A stretch of DNA of 64,000 bases from Cubamyces lactineus (Eukaryota > Basidiomycota > Agaricomycetes > Polyporales > Polyporaceae). The stretch spans positions 62,001 through 126,000 of the forward strand of contig JACDTU010000035.1 in NCBI GenBank assembly GCA_022376465.1, given 5' to 3'. The position numbers and the translations under genes are program-made. Of the stretch, positions 53,219 through 64,000 are shown piece by piece. Each line of letters begins with the position of its first letter. Positions within the stretch are counted from its first letter, which is position 1. The notes under the pieces were generated by a model. That model searched no databases, was not told the origin of the DNA, and saw only the letters and a list, made by a program, of their open reading frames with translations.

Positions 53219-54251
53219 GGACAGGTCTCGATTTTGGGTCGGAGCCTGGGACTTCATACCAAAGGCTTCGCCCGCCTGCGTCGTTCGTGATCTTGTTGCT
53301 CTCCTACTACCGGTACCTCCTGCGTGTGTTCTGTATATGATAGCACTGTTTGGACTCTGTATCGTGGCCTATACATTCTTGACTCATTACCAGCACAACT
53401 GGGTGCTTACAAGACATCCGAGTAGAGAGGACTTATTTGATACAACCCACCAGGGTATACGACACGAAGACCGAGTGCCAGCAAGTACGATCGTGTGAAT
53501 GTGAGGGTGGTCGAGGAGCAAGAGCAACTCGGCAGGTAGCGCCCATACGCCTTGAATTGGCCGGTGCTGGACGCCATACTATATCGTGGCGAATACCATA
53601 CAGCAGTAGCCTTGGCAGACTTCACTACAAGCACAAGTGGTACGTAAACTACTAGTCGTATATATGCAATACCACCCCACAAAGCTACCCGATTGCAACA
53701 AGCACTTCACGACGACTCGTACCCAAGGCATTTGGAGAATGGAACAACAGAGCGGAACGTAGGGATTAGTGATAGGAATGAGAACGGCGATCATATATGA
53801 GTGTCAGTGTCAGTGTTGCTACAAAATCACTACGCGGCCGTGTATGTATACTAGCAGCGGTCTTACTGTGAGCGGCGCCATGAAACAATGTCCGAGGCTG
53901 AAGGGTTGACAATGTCTTTCTTGGATAGGACGAAGAGAAATTGAGGGTTCGTAGGTGCTCCGCGAAGGCGCCACGGAAGGATAGATAGCAGCGGCCGCGG
54001 AGGGAAGTGTTGCCTGACGCATTGCAGGATGTGCAGATGGGCGCCGTCTGTCGTACAGACGGTAAGCGACAGCGAGAATCCCAAATCCACGAGCAAAGGC
54101 GAAAGTGAAAAGCTCTTCTAAGCCGGCGGTGTTCATCTGCCTGTGCACCCAATCAGTTTCTTCACGATCGCCATGCAGCGACGTACATACCCCGGAGAAC
54201 AGGCGAATGGCTTAAGTGATCCCGCGCGCGACGCCGGCGCTGAAGCCATCG
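53219..54251. other. 1-kb spacer
   Basis: No secure gene. A minus-strand ORF starting at 54148 (MNTAGLEELFTFAFARGFG..., about 110 aa), with a possible splice acceptor just before it (TGCACAG), might be the last exon of a small gene; weak. Confidence 0.35.
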
Positions 54252-56731
54252 CTAATATCTCACACTGTCCTCAAGACTGAGCCCGTCAGCAGCTTCAAGC
54301 ACCTTCCGCCTCGCACGCTCGTCAAGCGGATCTAGGCACAACCACCGCCCGTCCTGCTCCTGCCCATGCCCCTCCCTCTCCACGCGCCAGAATCGCCGCT
54401 CGACCGTCCTCGGAGGCGGCCCTGTCCCAGGCGGCGGTACTTTCGCGTTGCTAGTAGTGGGCGTGGACGAAGGCTCGGCCGGAGAGAGCGGCGAAGGCGA
54501 GAGAAGCGATGGTGAGGAGGATGAAGGAGAGGACTTGCCTCGGGTGGCAGCTGCGACGGCCTCGGCGACGCCGCTCTGGGCCTCCGCGGACCAGATCGAG
54601 TTGGGAGGCTGTAGTGGAGGGCTGGTGTGCTGGCTGTGGCCAGACGAGGAGCGCGAGGGAGGAATGCGCGGCGCAGGTACGGGAGGAGGCGCGTCGTGCA
54701 CGATCTCCATGCATACGTACCGCAGCGCGGGCTGGTCCGCGGCGAGCGCGCGGGCGAACGATTCGGCTCGCTCGCGGAGCGTCGTTGTCGACGTTGCAGA
54801 GACGGTGCGGCGCATACCCATCATTGGTGCGGCGGGATCGACGTTGGTGTTGTCGTTGGCAGAGGGTGGACAGCCGGCCTTGTCTTGCGCTTGCATCCCG
54901 TCCGGGTCGTCATCCGGCGGTGCGCGGTCGAATGGGACGGACGTCCTGTCCCAGCAGAGCACGAACAAGGTAAGCGCGCCGGCGAGCGGCTTGAGCAGCG
55001 CGGCGAGGTCCCTCTAGACGCGGTCTCGATGTCAGCATTCTGTCCCCTGCACACGGTACCTTTGCGCGTGGTGCCTCGCAGGCCTCGTACAGCGCGACGA
55101 TCACAAGCAGATGGCAAAAGCGCAGAGGCGCGCGGGCCGAGACTCACCGTAACGTCCGTCCAACGCCCGACCTCTTCTACCCTCACAACGAGCTCCTTCA
55201 CGCTCGCCCCTGCTGATCCTCCTCCCATCCCTGCTCCTGCTGAGTCTTCACTACTGTCGAAGAGCGATCTTAACGCTTCCCTCTCCCTTCTTCTGGCGTC
55301 CCCACTCCACTCGCCCACGCTATCCTGCGCCCACCACCCTCTTCCTAACGTCAGACTGACACGCGTCGGGGCCGTATCCGCCAACACCATGCGCGCCATC
55401 TCCGCCTCTGTCCGGCCACGTCCGAACCCGAGTGGAGGCGAGACCGCGCCAAGCTCAACGTGCCGCACGGGACAAGTGAGCCCGAGTGCATACAGACCTG
55501 GGGCGAAGCCGCGGAGGCGCGCAAGCGGCGGGAAGGAGCTGTACAGCTGCGAGATACGGTTCGCTTCGCGCGTAGCATCGATGGGAGGGAGCGGCGCAAG
55601 TTTGGGCTGCGTGACGAGACGGTCACCATCCGCGGAGGTTGAGTGTGCCGATAGGTGCGGCGATGATGGCGGGATCAAGGTGCGTACACCACATCCGTCG
55701 TAAGGGGTGTAGACGTATACCTCTGCGACGCTTGGGAAGGCGTGTACGAGTGGTGTTACGGTCGGCACCCCCGCGATGCGGAGCGCGAGCGAACGTACGG
55801 CGGGATAGCGGAGGGTGTCTGCGACGGTGACGATGAGCGCGTTCGAGGCGCGCAGGACGCGGAGTGTCTCCATCGAGTGTGCCAAGAGCGGCACTGGGTC
55901 GGGGAGAATGGATGGATTTGTGCGGGCCGCGGCAGGTGTGGTCGCTGGGGTCGGGGCGGGCGTAGGTAGCCCAGAAGATTGACCGTTGGGTAATGGGGGG
56001 ACGAGGGTGCTTGCGGTGCCTTTGGCGGTGAATGTGGGGATGGGGGCTTGACCTGGTGCAGGCGCGGGCGAGGAGAGGACAGTGGCCACCCAGCGGTCGT
56101 CGAAGTTGAGCTCCGCCTCTTGGAGGCGACACTGTAGGTCTCGGACGAGCTCGCACCCTCTTGGACCGAGCTCGGAGATGGATAGGTGAGTGATGTGGGG
56201 CAGCGCAGCGAGGGCGGGGCCGATGGCGGGGTCGTGGGCGAGGAGGGGCTCGATGTGGGCGATGGATAGGTGAGTGAGGGACGAGGCGGAGGTGGCGAGA
56301 GTGCGGAGGAGGAGATGGGCAGGGAAGTTCGGAGAGAGCTCGGATGGCGGGAAGGCGAGGGTGAGTACGGAGGGACGGGGCGTGAGTGGAGGACGAGGGC
56401 GTGGAGGGGACTTTGAAGGAGGACGGGCGGGGGACGAGGAGCGGGACGGGCCTGGGGTGGGAGAGCTCGGGACAGAGTCCGCACTGACGTACTCGGAGTC
56501 GTCGCTGCTCTCGTCCTCGTCTTCGTCCTCGTCGTCTTCGAGGCCATCGTCGTCGTTCGAGGTCGAATCGTCTTGGCTGGAGAGGTCGTGGTGCGTATAG
56601 CCGTTGGACGTTTTCCGCGCAGACGTGGATTGGCATCCATCCAAGATCCTCGTAAAGCTCTCCACATGCTCTGCCGAGGTCAGAACAAGGGCGCTATCGG
56701 CGGGCCATCGACGACTAGAATCACTGAGCAT
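54252..56731 (-). CDS. Leucine-rich-repeat-like protein, function unknown
   Basis: Exons 56731-55148 and 55013-54252. The 136-nt intron (GTGAGT...GTCTAG) joins TDVT to RDLAALLKPLAGALTLFVLCWD in frame; 781 aa. The N-terminal region has an acidic run (DDDGLEDDEDEDEDESSDDSE) and a Ser/Pro-rich stretch. The centre shows degenerate repeats with LxxLxxL-type spacing (LLRTLATSASSLTHLSI, LAALPHITHLSI, RYPAVRSLALRIAGV), as in the F-box-associated LRR proteins common in agaricomycetes, but no F-box is visible. The C-terminal part is low complexity and ends with RRFWRVEREGHGQEQDGRWLCLD. The intron is longer than its neighbours' introns. Possible adaptor; not identified further. Confidence 0.7.
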
Positions 56732-57347
56732 GGCCTTGATCGCGAGAAGGGAGTTGTGCGGGATGAAAGACGGCTAGACGAGAGACGAAATGCGCAGTAG
56801 CAGTGAGCTAGAGTGTGTGCTGTTGAGAGGTGCTTGTGCGAATAGGCGGGAGGAGACAGAAAACTCGGATAGATGGGCCGGGAAGCGGGGGATGAGGCCA
56901 ATGTGTATGAAGCGTCCGGCTGGTGGTCTTTCCACCTGGCTATGTTGCGATCCGACGTCGCTCGGGGTTGCTGCAGTAGACGCGATAGCCAGAGGGCGCG
57001 AGAGTAGGGCGACGACGAAGGAGAGAAGAGGATGGACGAAATGCCTGAGTCGCGCGAAAACGGCAGCGGAGGCGATTACAGGAGGCCTGACTTGTGCTGC
57101 CGAAGACGTCGACGTCGCTGGGGACGGACTGCTGGGATCGTGGTGGACGACGAGGAGGCCGTGGTGGGCGACGAGCAAAGCCTGAGGCACACTGAGACGG
57201 ACACAGCTGGGGTTAGGGTCCAGTCCATGACCTCACTCTCGCGGAACATGGCCCGGACACGCAGTAGAGCATGGCATTATATTCTATCTATCGTACAAAG
57301 TCCATCTTCCTCCCCGCCGTTTTCAACCTGCAAACGAGCAAACACGC
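56732..57347. other. Spacer
   Basis: Upstream of the LRR-like gene and downstream of sod2. Contains only motif-free ORFs (56774-57190). Confidence 0.5.
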
Positions 57348-58217
57348 TCACTGCTTGCTCGCCTCCACGAACCGACGCTCCGCCTCCTTAAAGTTGATCA
57401 CGTTCCAGATCGCGGTCAGGTACTGCAGACAACACTCGGTCAACACCCGCGCAGAATCGCAACGGCACAGCAGCAACTTACGTCCGCCTTGACGTTGTGG
57501 TACTGCAGGTAGAACGCGTGCTCCCAAATGTCGATACCGATGATCGGGACGTGGCTCAGGAGCGGGTCCTGGTTCGCCGTCGTCACAATCTCCAGCTTCT
57601 TCGTCTCGGGATTGTACCCGAGCCAGCCCCAGCCGGAGCCCTGAATGCCGGCCGTGACGGTGTTCATCTTCTTCTTGAACGCTGCACGAGCACACGCATC
57701 GGTCAGTCACCGCGCTAGACCGAGGATAAGGGCGCGTCACTCACCGTCGACGCTGCCAAAGTCTGCCACGAGCGCATCCTTGAGCGGGCCCTGGGGGAGC
57801 TGGCCGCCGCCCTGGCTCTCGGGCGCGAGGTTCTTCCAGAAGAGGGAGTGGTTGATGTGGCCGCCGCCGTTGAACTTCAACGCCGGCTGGAGCTTGATCT
57901 GGTCCTTGGGCGAGGGCGCCTTTGCGTACGACTCCTCGGCGGCGTTCAGGCCGTTGACGTACGCCTGATGGTGCTTCTTGTGGTGGAGCTCCATGATCTG
58001 GCCAGAGATGTGGGGTTCGAGGGCCTGTGAGAGAGGTTGGTGAGCGAGTGCAAAGAGGACGAGGGAGAAAGGGACGAACGTCATAGGCGTAGTCGAGCTG
58101 AGGAAGGGTGTGCAGACCGCGTGCAGCAGCGAGGGAGAGGGACGCGGTGGGGAGAGAGCGCGTCGCCGGACGGGCAGCACGAGCAGCAGAGCGGGCGATG
58201 GTCGAGAGCATGGACAT
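57348..58217 (-). CDS. sod2: Mitochondrial manganese superoxide dismutase
   Basis: Four exons: 58217-58080, 58024-57745, 57681-57482 and 57422-57348; 230 aa, introns 55-63 nt. The N-terminus is Arg/Ala/Ser-rich without acidic residues ([20 protein letters not shown]), a mitochondrial presequence. The mature part starts at [16 protein letters not shown]. Metal ligands lie in [24 protein letters not shown] and the signature DIWEHAFY; the glycine-rich GGGGQ-like loop and GSGWGWL are present. It dismutates superoxide to H2O2 and O2 in the matrix. The signature has F where many Mn-SODs have Y (DVWEHAYY). Complete and probably active. Confidence 0.96.
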
Positions 58218-58268
58218 CGTTGTGGTCGTGGTGGTTGAGGAAGACGAGGAGGAGGGCGAGGGGAGAGA

Positions 58269-58274
58269 TATATA
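58269..58274 (-). promoter_or_regulatory. sod2 TATA box
   Basis: TATATA on the minus strand, 52 nt before the ATG, embedded in a TATATCTCTCCCC tract. Confidence 0.55.
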
Positions 58275-58497
58275 CGCGGTTGACGTCACGCATTCCGCCC
58301 ACGTGACTTGCTCAGATTCGACCGTGTTCGACGGCCTCCGTCTCACTTCAAACATAACATGAGAGACGTTCTGACTATCACCTTACGCTTCGTAAGGCCG
58401 CTAAGATGGGCCCCGGCCGATCAGCGCCTCGCGCTCGCGGTCGACGCCATGGCGGTAGCGTATTTCGTATACATGGTACGGCGTGACCGGAAGGAAT

Positions 58498-59230
58498 CTA
58501 AACCAGACGATCATGGATAGCATGACAAAGTACATCGGCAGAAGTGCCGTCATGAGCCAAGATATTCAACTCCTTCATTCCATGGCAGATCAAGTCAAGG
58601 TACTCCGCGGCGCCCGACATGTGCGCAATCCGGCAACATGCCGCATGGATACGGAGGTACTTGGGGCTAGGGAGCGGTAATGCGGGGTTGTGAAGTGAAC
58701 GTCACTTGCTCAGGTATAACATTGGCAAGATTCGCTGCTCGATCCGCAAGAACAACCTTGTATGTGTTCTCCTGCCGTGCGCAGTTACAACTGACTGCGA
58801 CACGATATACGATGGTAGACGCAATAAATACATGACTGCCGATTGCTTCAAACCACATATTCGACCGATCTAATGCGTTGCGGACGATGACATCGAGTGT
58901 CATGATGTTCTCGAGCCGGTGCAGATTCGCATTCGTACCTGCTAACCCGAGTTCCTCGCAGATATCCTCATATCCAAAGCGAGTCAGGATTGTCCAGATC
59001 GTAGCTGATTCGGGCTCCTGGAACACAGGTCATCTTCAATGAATGCCGAAATTGTGACCGGCTGCTACACAACTTACTTTGGTCCCGCGTAAATGTTTCC
59101 AAGAGAGTCCGGAAAGGCGTGACAGCAGTTGGTGACACTCAAGATCTCCCCAGGATTGTCGGTGGTCAAACCGGTGGTGAAGGAATCCGAGTCCAGTCGT
59201 CCCGTATGAGGACCTGGTTCGAGATTTATT
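58498..59230 (-). pseudogene. HNH-nuclease-like gene relic
   Basis: Minus-strand exons encode pieces typical of the basidiomycete HNH_2-type family: NCCHAFPDSLGN (where NxAHIxP is usual), then across a possible intron (donor near 59085, acceptor near 59027) TIWTILTRFGYEDI and LHRLENIMTLD, NMWFEA. A frame change near 58690 follows, then YLRIHAACCRIAHMSGAAEYLD and NILAHDGTSADVL, ending at TAG 58498. The frameshift and altered HNH residues point to a pseudogene; the upstream exon is unclear. Confidence 0.6.
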
Positions 59231-59321
59231 GATCGGCGCGCTTATGCTCTCGCGGGTAATTCGACGCTCAGTCTGTCCACAGCGTGGCGGTGCCATTCCA
59301 CACTCAACCTCAAGTACCGCA

Positions 59322-60997
59322 ATGCAGGCTCCCGCTCCGCTGCCGACCCGAGCCCAATGGCTTGCCATCCAAACTTGGGGAGACACGGACGAGAAGAAGG
59401 GCGCGAACGCATTTCAAGAAACCCATTCCCAGAAGGAGGAACACTCGTACCAGTTCTTCGACAGGGTGGAGCGCACGCCGCACCTCCCGTTCATGACCGA
59501 CCATCAAGGCTGGGTCAACAACCTCCTCACAAGAACGGACACGGTACCCCTGTTCGCCTCAAGGTGGAACGATTTCCACGCGAGAAAGCCCCGCTATCGC
59601 CTCGAGTCCGAGCTCAAGGGCGTGATCGAGAGGATGTGGCACGCGCTCAATGCCGGCATCCCCGCGGACGTCGACAGCGAGTACCCGCGCGCCGAGTCGC
59701 GCTGGCTACCGCAGGCCACCTCTCGCCCGCACCGTCAGCTCCCGCAACCTCTTCCCCGACCTTCCTCCCATCTCCACAAAGCGCACCTCGCCACAACACG
59801 ACGACAGCGACTCCTCCGACGAAGACGACAGGCCAAAGCTTCCCTCCGTCGCTCTCCCTCCTCTCTGCCCGCCCTCTCCCATCTCCCCCGTCTCCTCCGC
59901 CTCCAGCTCTTCTTCTCTCGAATCCCCGCCGTCTTCCACAGAGGACCTTGTCGACTACCAAGACACCCCCGGCTGCGACGGCTTTCCTCCCCTGCCTCTC
60001 CCACAATCCAGCTATGTTCCTCCCCCTCCCGTGCAACCCCCAACACCCATCGAAGTCCTCGATGACGACCCTCCCTCTCTCTTCCACCACGGCCTCTCTC
60101 GCAGCGCCTTTGCGGCATGCAGAGAATTCTAGGATAACCGCTACCACCTCTGGCTCACCTGGCAAGAGCATATCGATCATCTCGACGCCATCCAAGCCAA
60201 CTACGCCCGTGACGGCTTCCGTGCCACACTCTGCTACCCCCCCTCTCCCGCCCTCCCGCGCACGCGCGACATCCCTGGCCAAGGTGCGAACGGTATCAAT
60301 CCTGACCGAAGAAACACGCCACCTCCTCCGCCTTCGCCTCCTCATTGGCACCGACGCTCCCGGCTCCAGACGTACAATCCTTACGCCCCCATCTTCCCCC
60401 GCGTGGGCGACCTCGCCGCGCTACGCGACCCGTACTGCGACTGGCCCGACCGCGCATTCATCAACTTCCCAACCTACTGCGTCCACAAGATCCTCTACCT
60501 TCACGACATGCTCTTCCGCGAGCGCGAGCTCAAACAGAGAAGAGCGAACTCGAGCCCGCTCTCTCAGGCATACGTGCCCGATTCGCCCGAATCCATGTAT
60601 AGTACAGATTCGGCGGATACGGGCGCAGGCAGTAACGCTGCTTCTCCCGCGGCGTGCAGCGACGCGACTCAGCATGTAGACGCGTCGAAGCCTTGGGAGC
60701 ACAGTTGGCGCGCGCGCTGGCAAGTCCTCATTGACCGACAACCTCATCCTCCGCAACCACACCCTACCCCACCTCACATGCCCGGGTATTCTCCGCCTCC
60801 GCTTTCAACATCCGCTATTCACGCACCCTCGCCCTTGTCTCCATTGTCCGGCGTCCCCGGCGCCTATGTTCTTCTTCTACGATGAAGAAGGGGAGGTCGG
60901 CCCTGGCTCTGGCTCTGCCCCGGGCCCTTTAGCGGTCGGACATGGAGGGTTGGAGGCGGGGTTGGTCAGCGTTAGCGTGCAGCCGGTGTCGTGCTGA
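59322..60997 (+). pseudogene. Unrecognised gene, probably broken
   Basis: The ATG at 59322 opens a frame with a good-looking N-terminal part (TRAQWLAIQTWGDTDEKKG, GWVNNLLTRTDTVPLF) to about 59705. The frame then shifts by +1 into a Ser/Pro-rich stretch (FPDLPPISTKRTSP, DSDSSDEDDRPK). This meets TAG at 60130, but the same frame continues with clearly protein-like sequence (NRYHLWLTWQEHIDHLDAIQ, APIFPRVGDLAALRDPYCDW, FINFPTYCVHKILYLHDML). Another shift near 60730 leads to a tail ending at 60997. The TAG could come from TGG. No domain recognised. Unmodelled short introns are an alternative for the shifts but not for the TAG. Confidence 0.5.
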
Positions 60998-61331
60998 TAT
61001 CGTCCGAGTCCCCTCCCGTTCCCTCCGTCCACTTCCCTCTCGATATACGCGATGCCCTGGAGACTAGACGCTAGATTACGAGTACGGCCTCCGCTCCGTT
61101 ATTCCCCCTCCCCCCCTTTATTCTCGTAATGTATATACGTACGACCTCGCACCGTTAGTGTTACTGTACTAGTACTGCTGTGTGCAGTAGCTGGCGAGCT
61201 ACGCAATCCGCTTGTGTCTGTCTGTACATATACCAGCGACCGTGTATAATCTACATATTGTTTGTAATGAGCGGCCGTCAGGGAATTGGCACGCTCGTCT
61301 TCAGCGCAGTTACCTTTCTGGTACGTAGGTT
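60998..61331. other. AT/CT-mixed spacer before the repeats
   Basis: Pyrimidine-rich, no ORF; ends at the start of the macro-repeat. Confidence 0.5.
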
Positions 61332-62768
61332 ATTTATAGGGAAAAAAAGAGGGGGGTAAGGGTTAGGCCTTCGGCTAAGGCCTTAGGGCTTTGTTCCCGG
61401 ACCCCGAAAAGTGCCAATTTTGGCATGTCATGCGGGGTCTACCATGCAGGCTACCACCTTTGTGGTAGCCCGCGCCACTGGGGGGATGTGTGCCCGGTGC
61501 GCGGGCTAGCACAAAGGTGGTAGACCGCGCAAGATGTGGCCGACTCGCGCGGGCTACCACCTTTGTGGTAGCCCGCGCCACTGCGGAGGATATGTGCCCG
61601 GTGCGCGGGCTAGCACAAAGGTGGTAGACCGCGCAAGATGTGGCCAACTCGCGCGGGCTACCACCTTTGTGGTAGCCCGCGCCACTGCGGGGGATGTGTG
61701 CCCGGTGTGCGCGGTCTAGCACAAAGGTGGTAGACCGCGCATGGCATGGCGCACTCGCGCGGTCTACCATCTTTGTGCTAGACCGCGCCACTGCCAATAT
61801 AGATGTTCCCAGACGCGGCTCAGTCGCGCGGGCTACCACAAAGGTGGTAGACCGCGCATGGTATGGCGATGCATCTGCCCGATATGCTGCTGAACACAGG
61901 GACCAATCCGGCACTGCTGGAACATCTCTCCCATGGGTCAGTCTCCTACGACTGTTGCCCAGAGGATGTCCGCTTGTGCGGTCTCCTGCCTATGTGATAA
62001 ACTGCACCATTGTGAATATGTGTGCTAGATATGCGCGGTCTACCACCTGAAATGGGAGACCGCGCATGGCATGGCGCACTCATGCGGGCTACCTATGTGG
62101 TAGATTGCACAACAAAAACACCCAGTCCTACCAGAATGTCAGTACATTATAGAGTGCGAGACTGGCTGCAGCTCAGAGTCAAACATATACTCTCAGCAGT
62201 CCGGGACATAGAACAATGTATCAAAGTGCGATTGCGGTACATTGTGTGTGCCCAGGATGTATATAGCACATTGTGCAACAGCCAGTAGCTCTGAATACGA
62301 GGAGGGAGTCCTTACGTCCATCTGCGCAGCCTCGCATGCTAAACCGAGCAATGCAGACTCCAAAAACGACTGGGCGTCACCTGCGCGGTGTGGATTATTG
62401 CCGCTATTGATATTGCAATGAGGCGATCATGTGGAAGGACATTGTCGCTTAGTGCAGGCGAAGGGGCGGCGGAGGCGAAGGGGACGATGCCAGCATTTTT
62501 GCGGGGGTCTCTGCCCATCGCTACACCGACGCACGCCTGCGCAAGAGTCCATTCTCCATGTCGCAGTCCAGTCTCGCATTTACGTTCTGTACTTCTTCGC
62601 CGAGTACGCTCCGCGCGGGGTTTGCAAGATTTATTGCAGAGTTGGCAAACCTTCCGGACGCGAGCCCGACGTTAACATTCCACCTGGACGACGCGGACGC
62701 GCTGTCAGCATACACGGAGCTGCTAGAGGCGATCGCTCCGGAAGGGGCGGTGTCGCTGCACGTTCCGC
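61332..62768. repeat. 1.44-kb macro-repeat, copy 1
   Basis: Begins ATTTATAGGGAAAAAAAG and is followed in tandem by copy 2 at 62769. Internal order: telomere-like TAAGGGTTAGG, hairpin minisatellite (61440-61862), unique part (61863-62557), and a short ORF (62558-62776). Unit length by offset is 1,437 bp before the minisatellite and about 1,480 bp after it, so the copies differ in minisatellite number. Confidence 0.85.
61440..61862. repeat. Hairpin minisatellite, array 1
   Basis: Roughly 104-bp units, each with perfect palindromes such as GCGCGGGCTACCAC-CTTT-GTGGTAGCCCGCGC (14-bp arms, 4-nt loop) and variants with CGCGGTCTAGCAC/GTGGTAGACCGCG. Adjacent palindromes alternate gctaccac and gtctagcac versions. 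Confidence 0.85.
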
Positions 62769-62776
62769 ATTTATAG
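62558..62776 (+). other. Short ORF at the macro-repeat junction
   Basis: 72-codon ORF (MSQSSLAFTFCTSSPS ... SAYTELLEAIAPEG) that ends inside the first bases of copy 2. The composition looks protein-like but no family is recognised. Could be the 5' part of a gene cut by the repeat. Confidence 0.3.
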
Positions 62777-64000
62777 GGAAAAAAAGAGGGGGGTAAGGGT
62801 TAGGCCTTCGGCTAAGGCCTTAGGGCTTTGTTCCCGGACCCCGAAAAGTGCCAATTTTGGCATGTCATGCGGGGTCTACCACGCGGGCTAGCACAAAGGT
62901 GGTAGCCCGCGCCACTGCGGGGATGTGTGCCCAGTGTGCGCGGTCTAGCACAAAGGTGGTAGACCGCGCATGGCATGGCGCACTCGCGCGGTCTACCACC
63001 TTTGTGGTAGCCCGCGCCACTGGGGGATGTGTGCCCGGTGCGCGGGCTAGCACAAAGGTGGTAGACCGCGCAAGATGTGGCCAACTCGCGCGGGCTACCA
63101 CCTTTGTGGTAGCCCGCGCCACTGCGGGAGATGTGTGCCCGGTGTGCGCGGTCTAGCACAAAGGTGGTAGCCCGCGCCACTGGGGGATGTGTGCCCGGTG
63201 CGCGGGCTAGCACAAAGGTGGTAGACCGCGCAAGATGTGGCCAACTCGCGCGGGCTACCACCTTTGTGGTAGCCCGCGCCACTGCGGGAGATGTGTGCCC
63301 GGTGTGCGCGGTCTAGCACAAAGGTGGTAGACCGCGCATGGTATGGCGATGCATCTGCCCGATATGCTGCTGAACACAGGGACCTATCCGGCACTGCTGG
63401 AACATCTCTCCCCTGGGTCAGTCTCCTATGACCCTCGCCCAGAGGATGTCCGCTTGTGCTGTCTCCCGCCTATGTGATAAACTGCACCATTGTGAATATG
63501 TGTGCTCGATGTGCGCGGTCTACCACATGGAATGGGAGACCGCGCATGGCATGACGCACTCATGTGGGCTACCTATGTGGTAGATTGCGCAACAAAAACA
63601 CCCAGTCCTACCAGAATGTCAGTGCATTATAGAGTGCGAGACTGGCTGCAGCTCAGAGTCAAACATATACTCTCAGCAGTCCGGGACATAGAACAATGTA
63701 TCAAAGTGCGATTGCGGTACATTGTGTGTGCCCAGGATGTATATAGCACATTGTGCAACAGCCAGTAGCTCTGAATACGAGGAGGGAGTCCTTACGTCCA
63801 TCTGCGCAGCCTCGCATGCTAAACCGAGCAATGCAGACTCCAAAAACGACTGGGCGTCACCTGCGCGGTGTGGATTATTGCCGCTATTGATATTGCAATG
63901 AGGCGATCATGTGGAAGGACATTGTCGCTTAGTGCAGGCGAAGGGGCGGCGGAGGCGAAGGGGACGATGCCAGCATTTTTGCGGGGGTCTCTGCCCATCG
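62769..64000. repeat. 1.44-kb macro-repeat, copy 2 (runs off the window)
   Basis: Same order as copy 1, minisatellite 62878-63345. The second copy of the unique part (63350-64000) matches 61865-62520 with scattered substitutions, so this is not a duplicate assembly. Confidence 0.85.

Noticed and set aside
54448..55703. Plus-strand ORFs opposite the LRR-like gene
   Set aside because: GC-rich shadows; the minus strand has the coherent exon structure.
61370..61385. A telomere
   Set aside because: Only one or two degenerate TTAGGG-like units, in both macro-repeat copies, with sequence continuing beyond.
61375..61914. Repeat-rich protein (179 aa) and the similar ORFs at 62812-63282 and 63095-63394
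   Set aside because: Open frames occur on both strands because the unit is a palindrome without stops; there is no start context, introns or domain.
61440..63345. CRISPR-like array of palindromic repeats
   Set aside because: Eukaryotic context, ~104-bp units, no unique spacers and no cas genes; it is a minisatellite.

Overview
The window is a stretch of a filamentous basidiomycete genome, most likely an agaricomycete. The evidence is short GT-AG introns of about 50-75 nt with CTAAC-like branch sites, a class I hydrophobin with the canonical eight cysteines, HET-domain proteins, chromodomain Ty3/Gypsy elements, and an expanded HNH-type relic. No species is claimed. No rRNA, tRNA gene or CRISPR array was seen.

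Positions 1-29639 are a nested pile of LTR retrotransposons that can be unpicked from target-site duplications (TSDs). A Copia element on the minus strand (C; LTRs 1400-1937 and 29195-29639) was broken by Gypsy A (2647-15863, minus, TSD ggcgg). A was in turn broken by Gypsy B (6566-14899, minus, a different family, TSD cactc). C was also broken by Gypsy D (20203-29103, plus, same family as A, TSD gaggg, LTRs of equal length that look identical). A second, truncated Copia copy (217-1374, plus) lies tail-to-tail with C across 25 bp. The Gypsy elements carry readable mechanism: Tf1/sushi-type self-priming sites, -1 frameshift heptamers directly before the Gag stops, an extra ORF before Gag, an unrecognised accessory ORF after Pol (A/D), and an antisense spliced gene with a Zn(II)2Cys6-like cysteine pattern and its own TATA box (B). 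A PIF/Harbinger transposase relic (29641-29997) ends the pile.

Positions 30519-38184 hold host genes: a large PHD-SET protein of the SET3/MLL5 type (minus) and a secreted class I hydrophobin (plus).

Positions 38911-53218 form an island made only of HET-domain genes and dynamin-like GTPases: two HET genes in tandem (HET1, HET2), a decayed dynamin 3' fragment, a full-length but frameshifted dynamin gene (minus), a HET relic, and an intact dynamin gene of 786 aa (plus). The repeated pairing of a self/non-self death-domain family with an Mx-like GTPase family is the most interesting host feature and could be an innate-immunity or incompatibility locus; this is inference.

Positions 54252-60997 contain an LRR-like protein (minus), mitochondrial Mn superoxide dismutase (minus), an HNH nuclease relic (minus) and an unrecognised, probably broken gene (plus). 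Positions 61332-64000 hold two copies of a ~1.44-kb direct repeat, each containing a minisatellite of perfect 14-bp-arm hairpins and a short telomere-like motif, suggestive of subtelomeric or satellite DNA.
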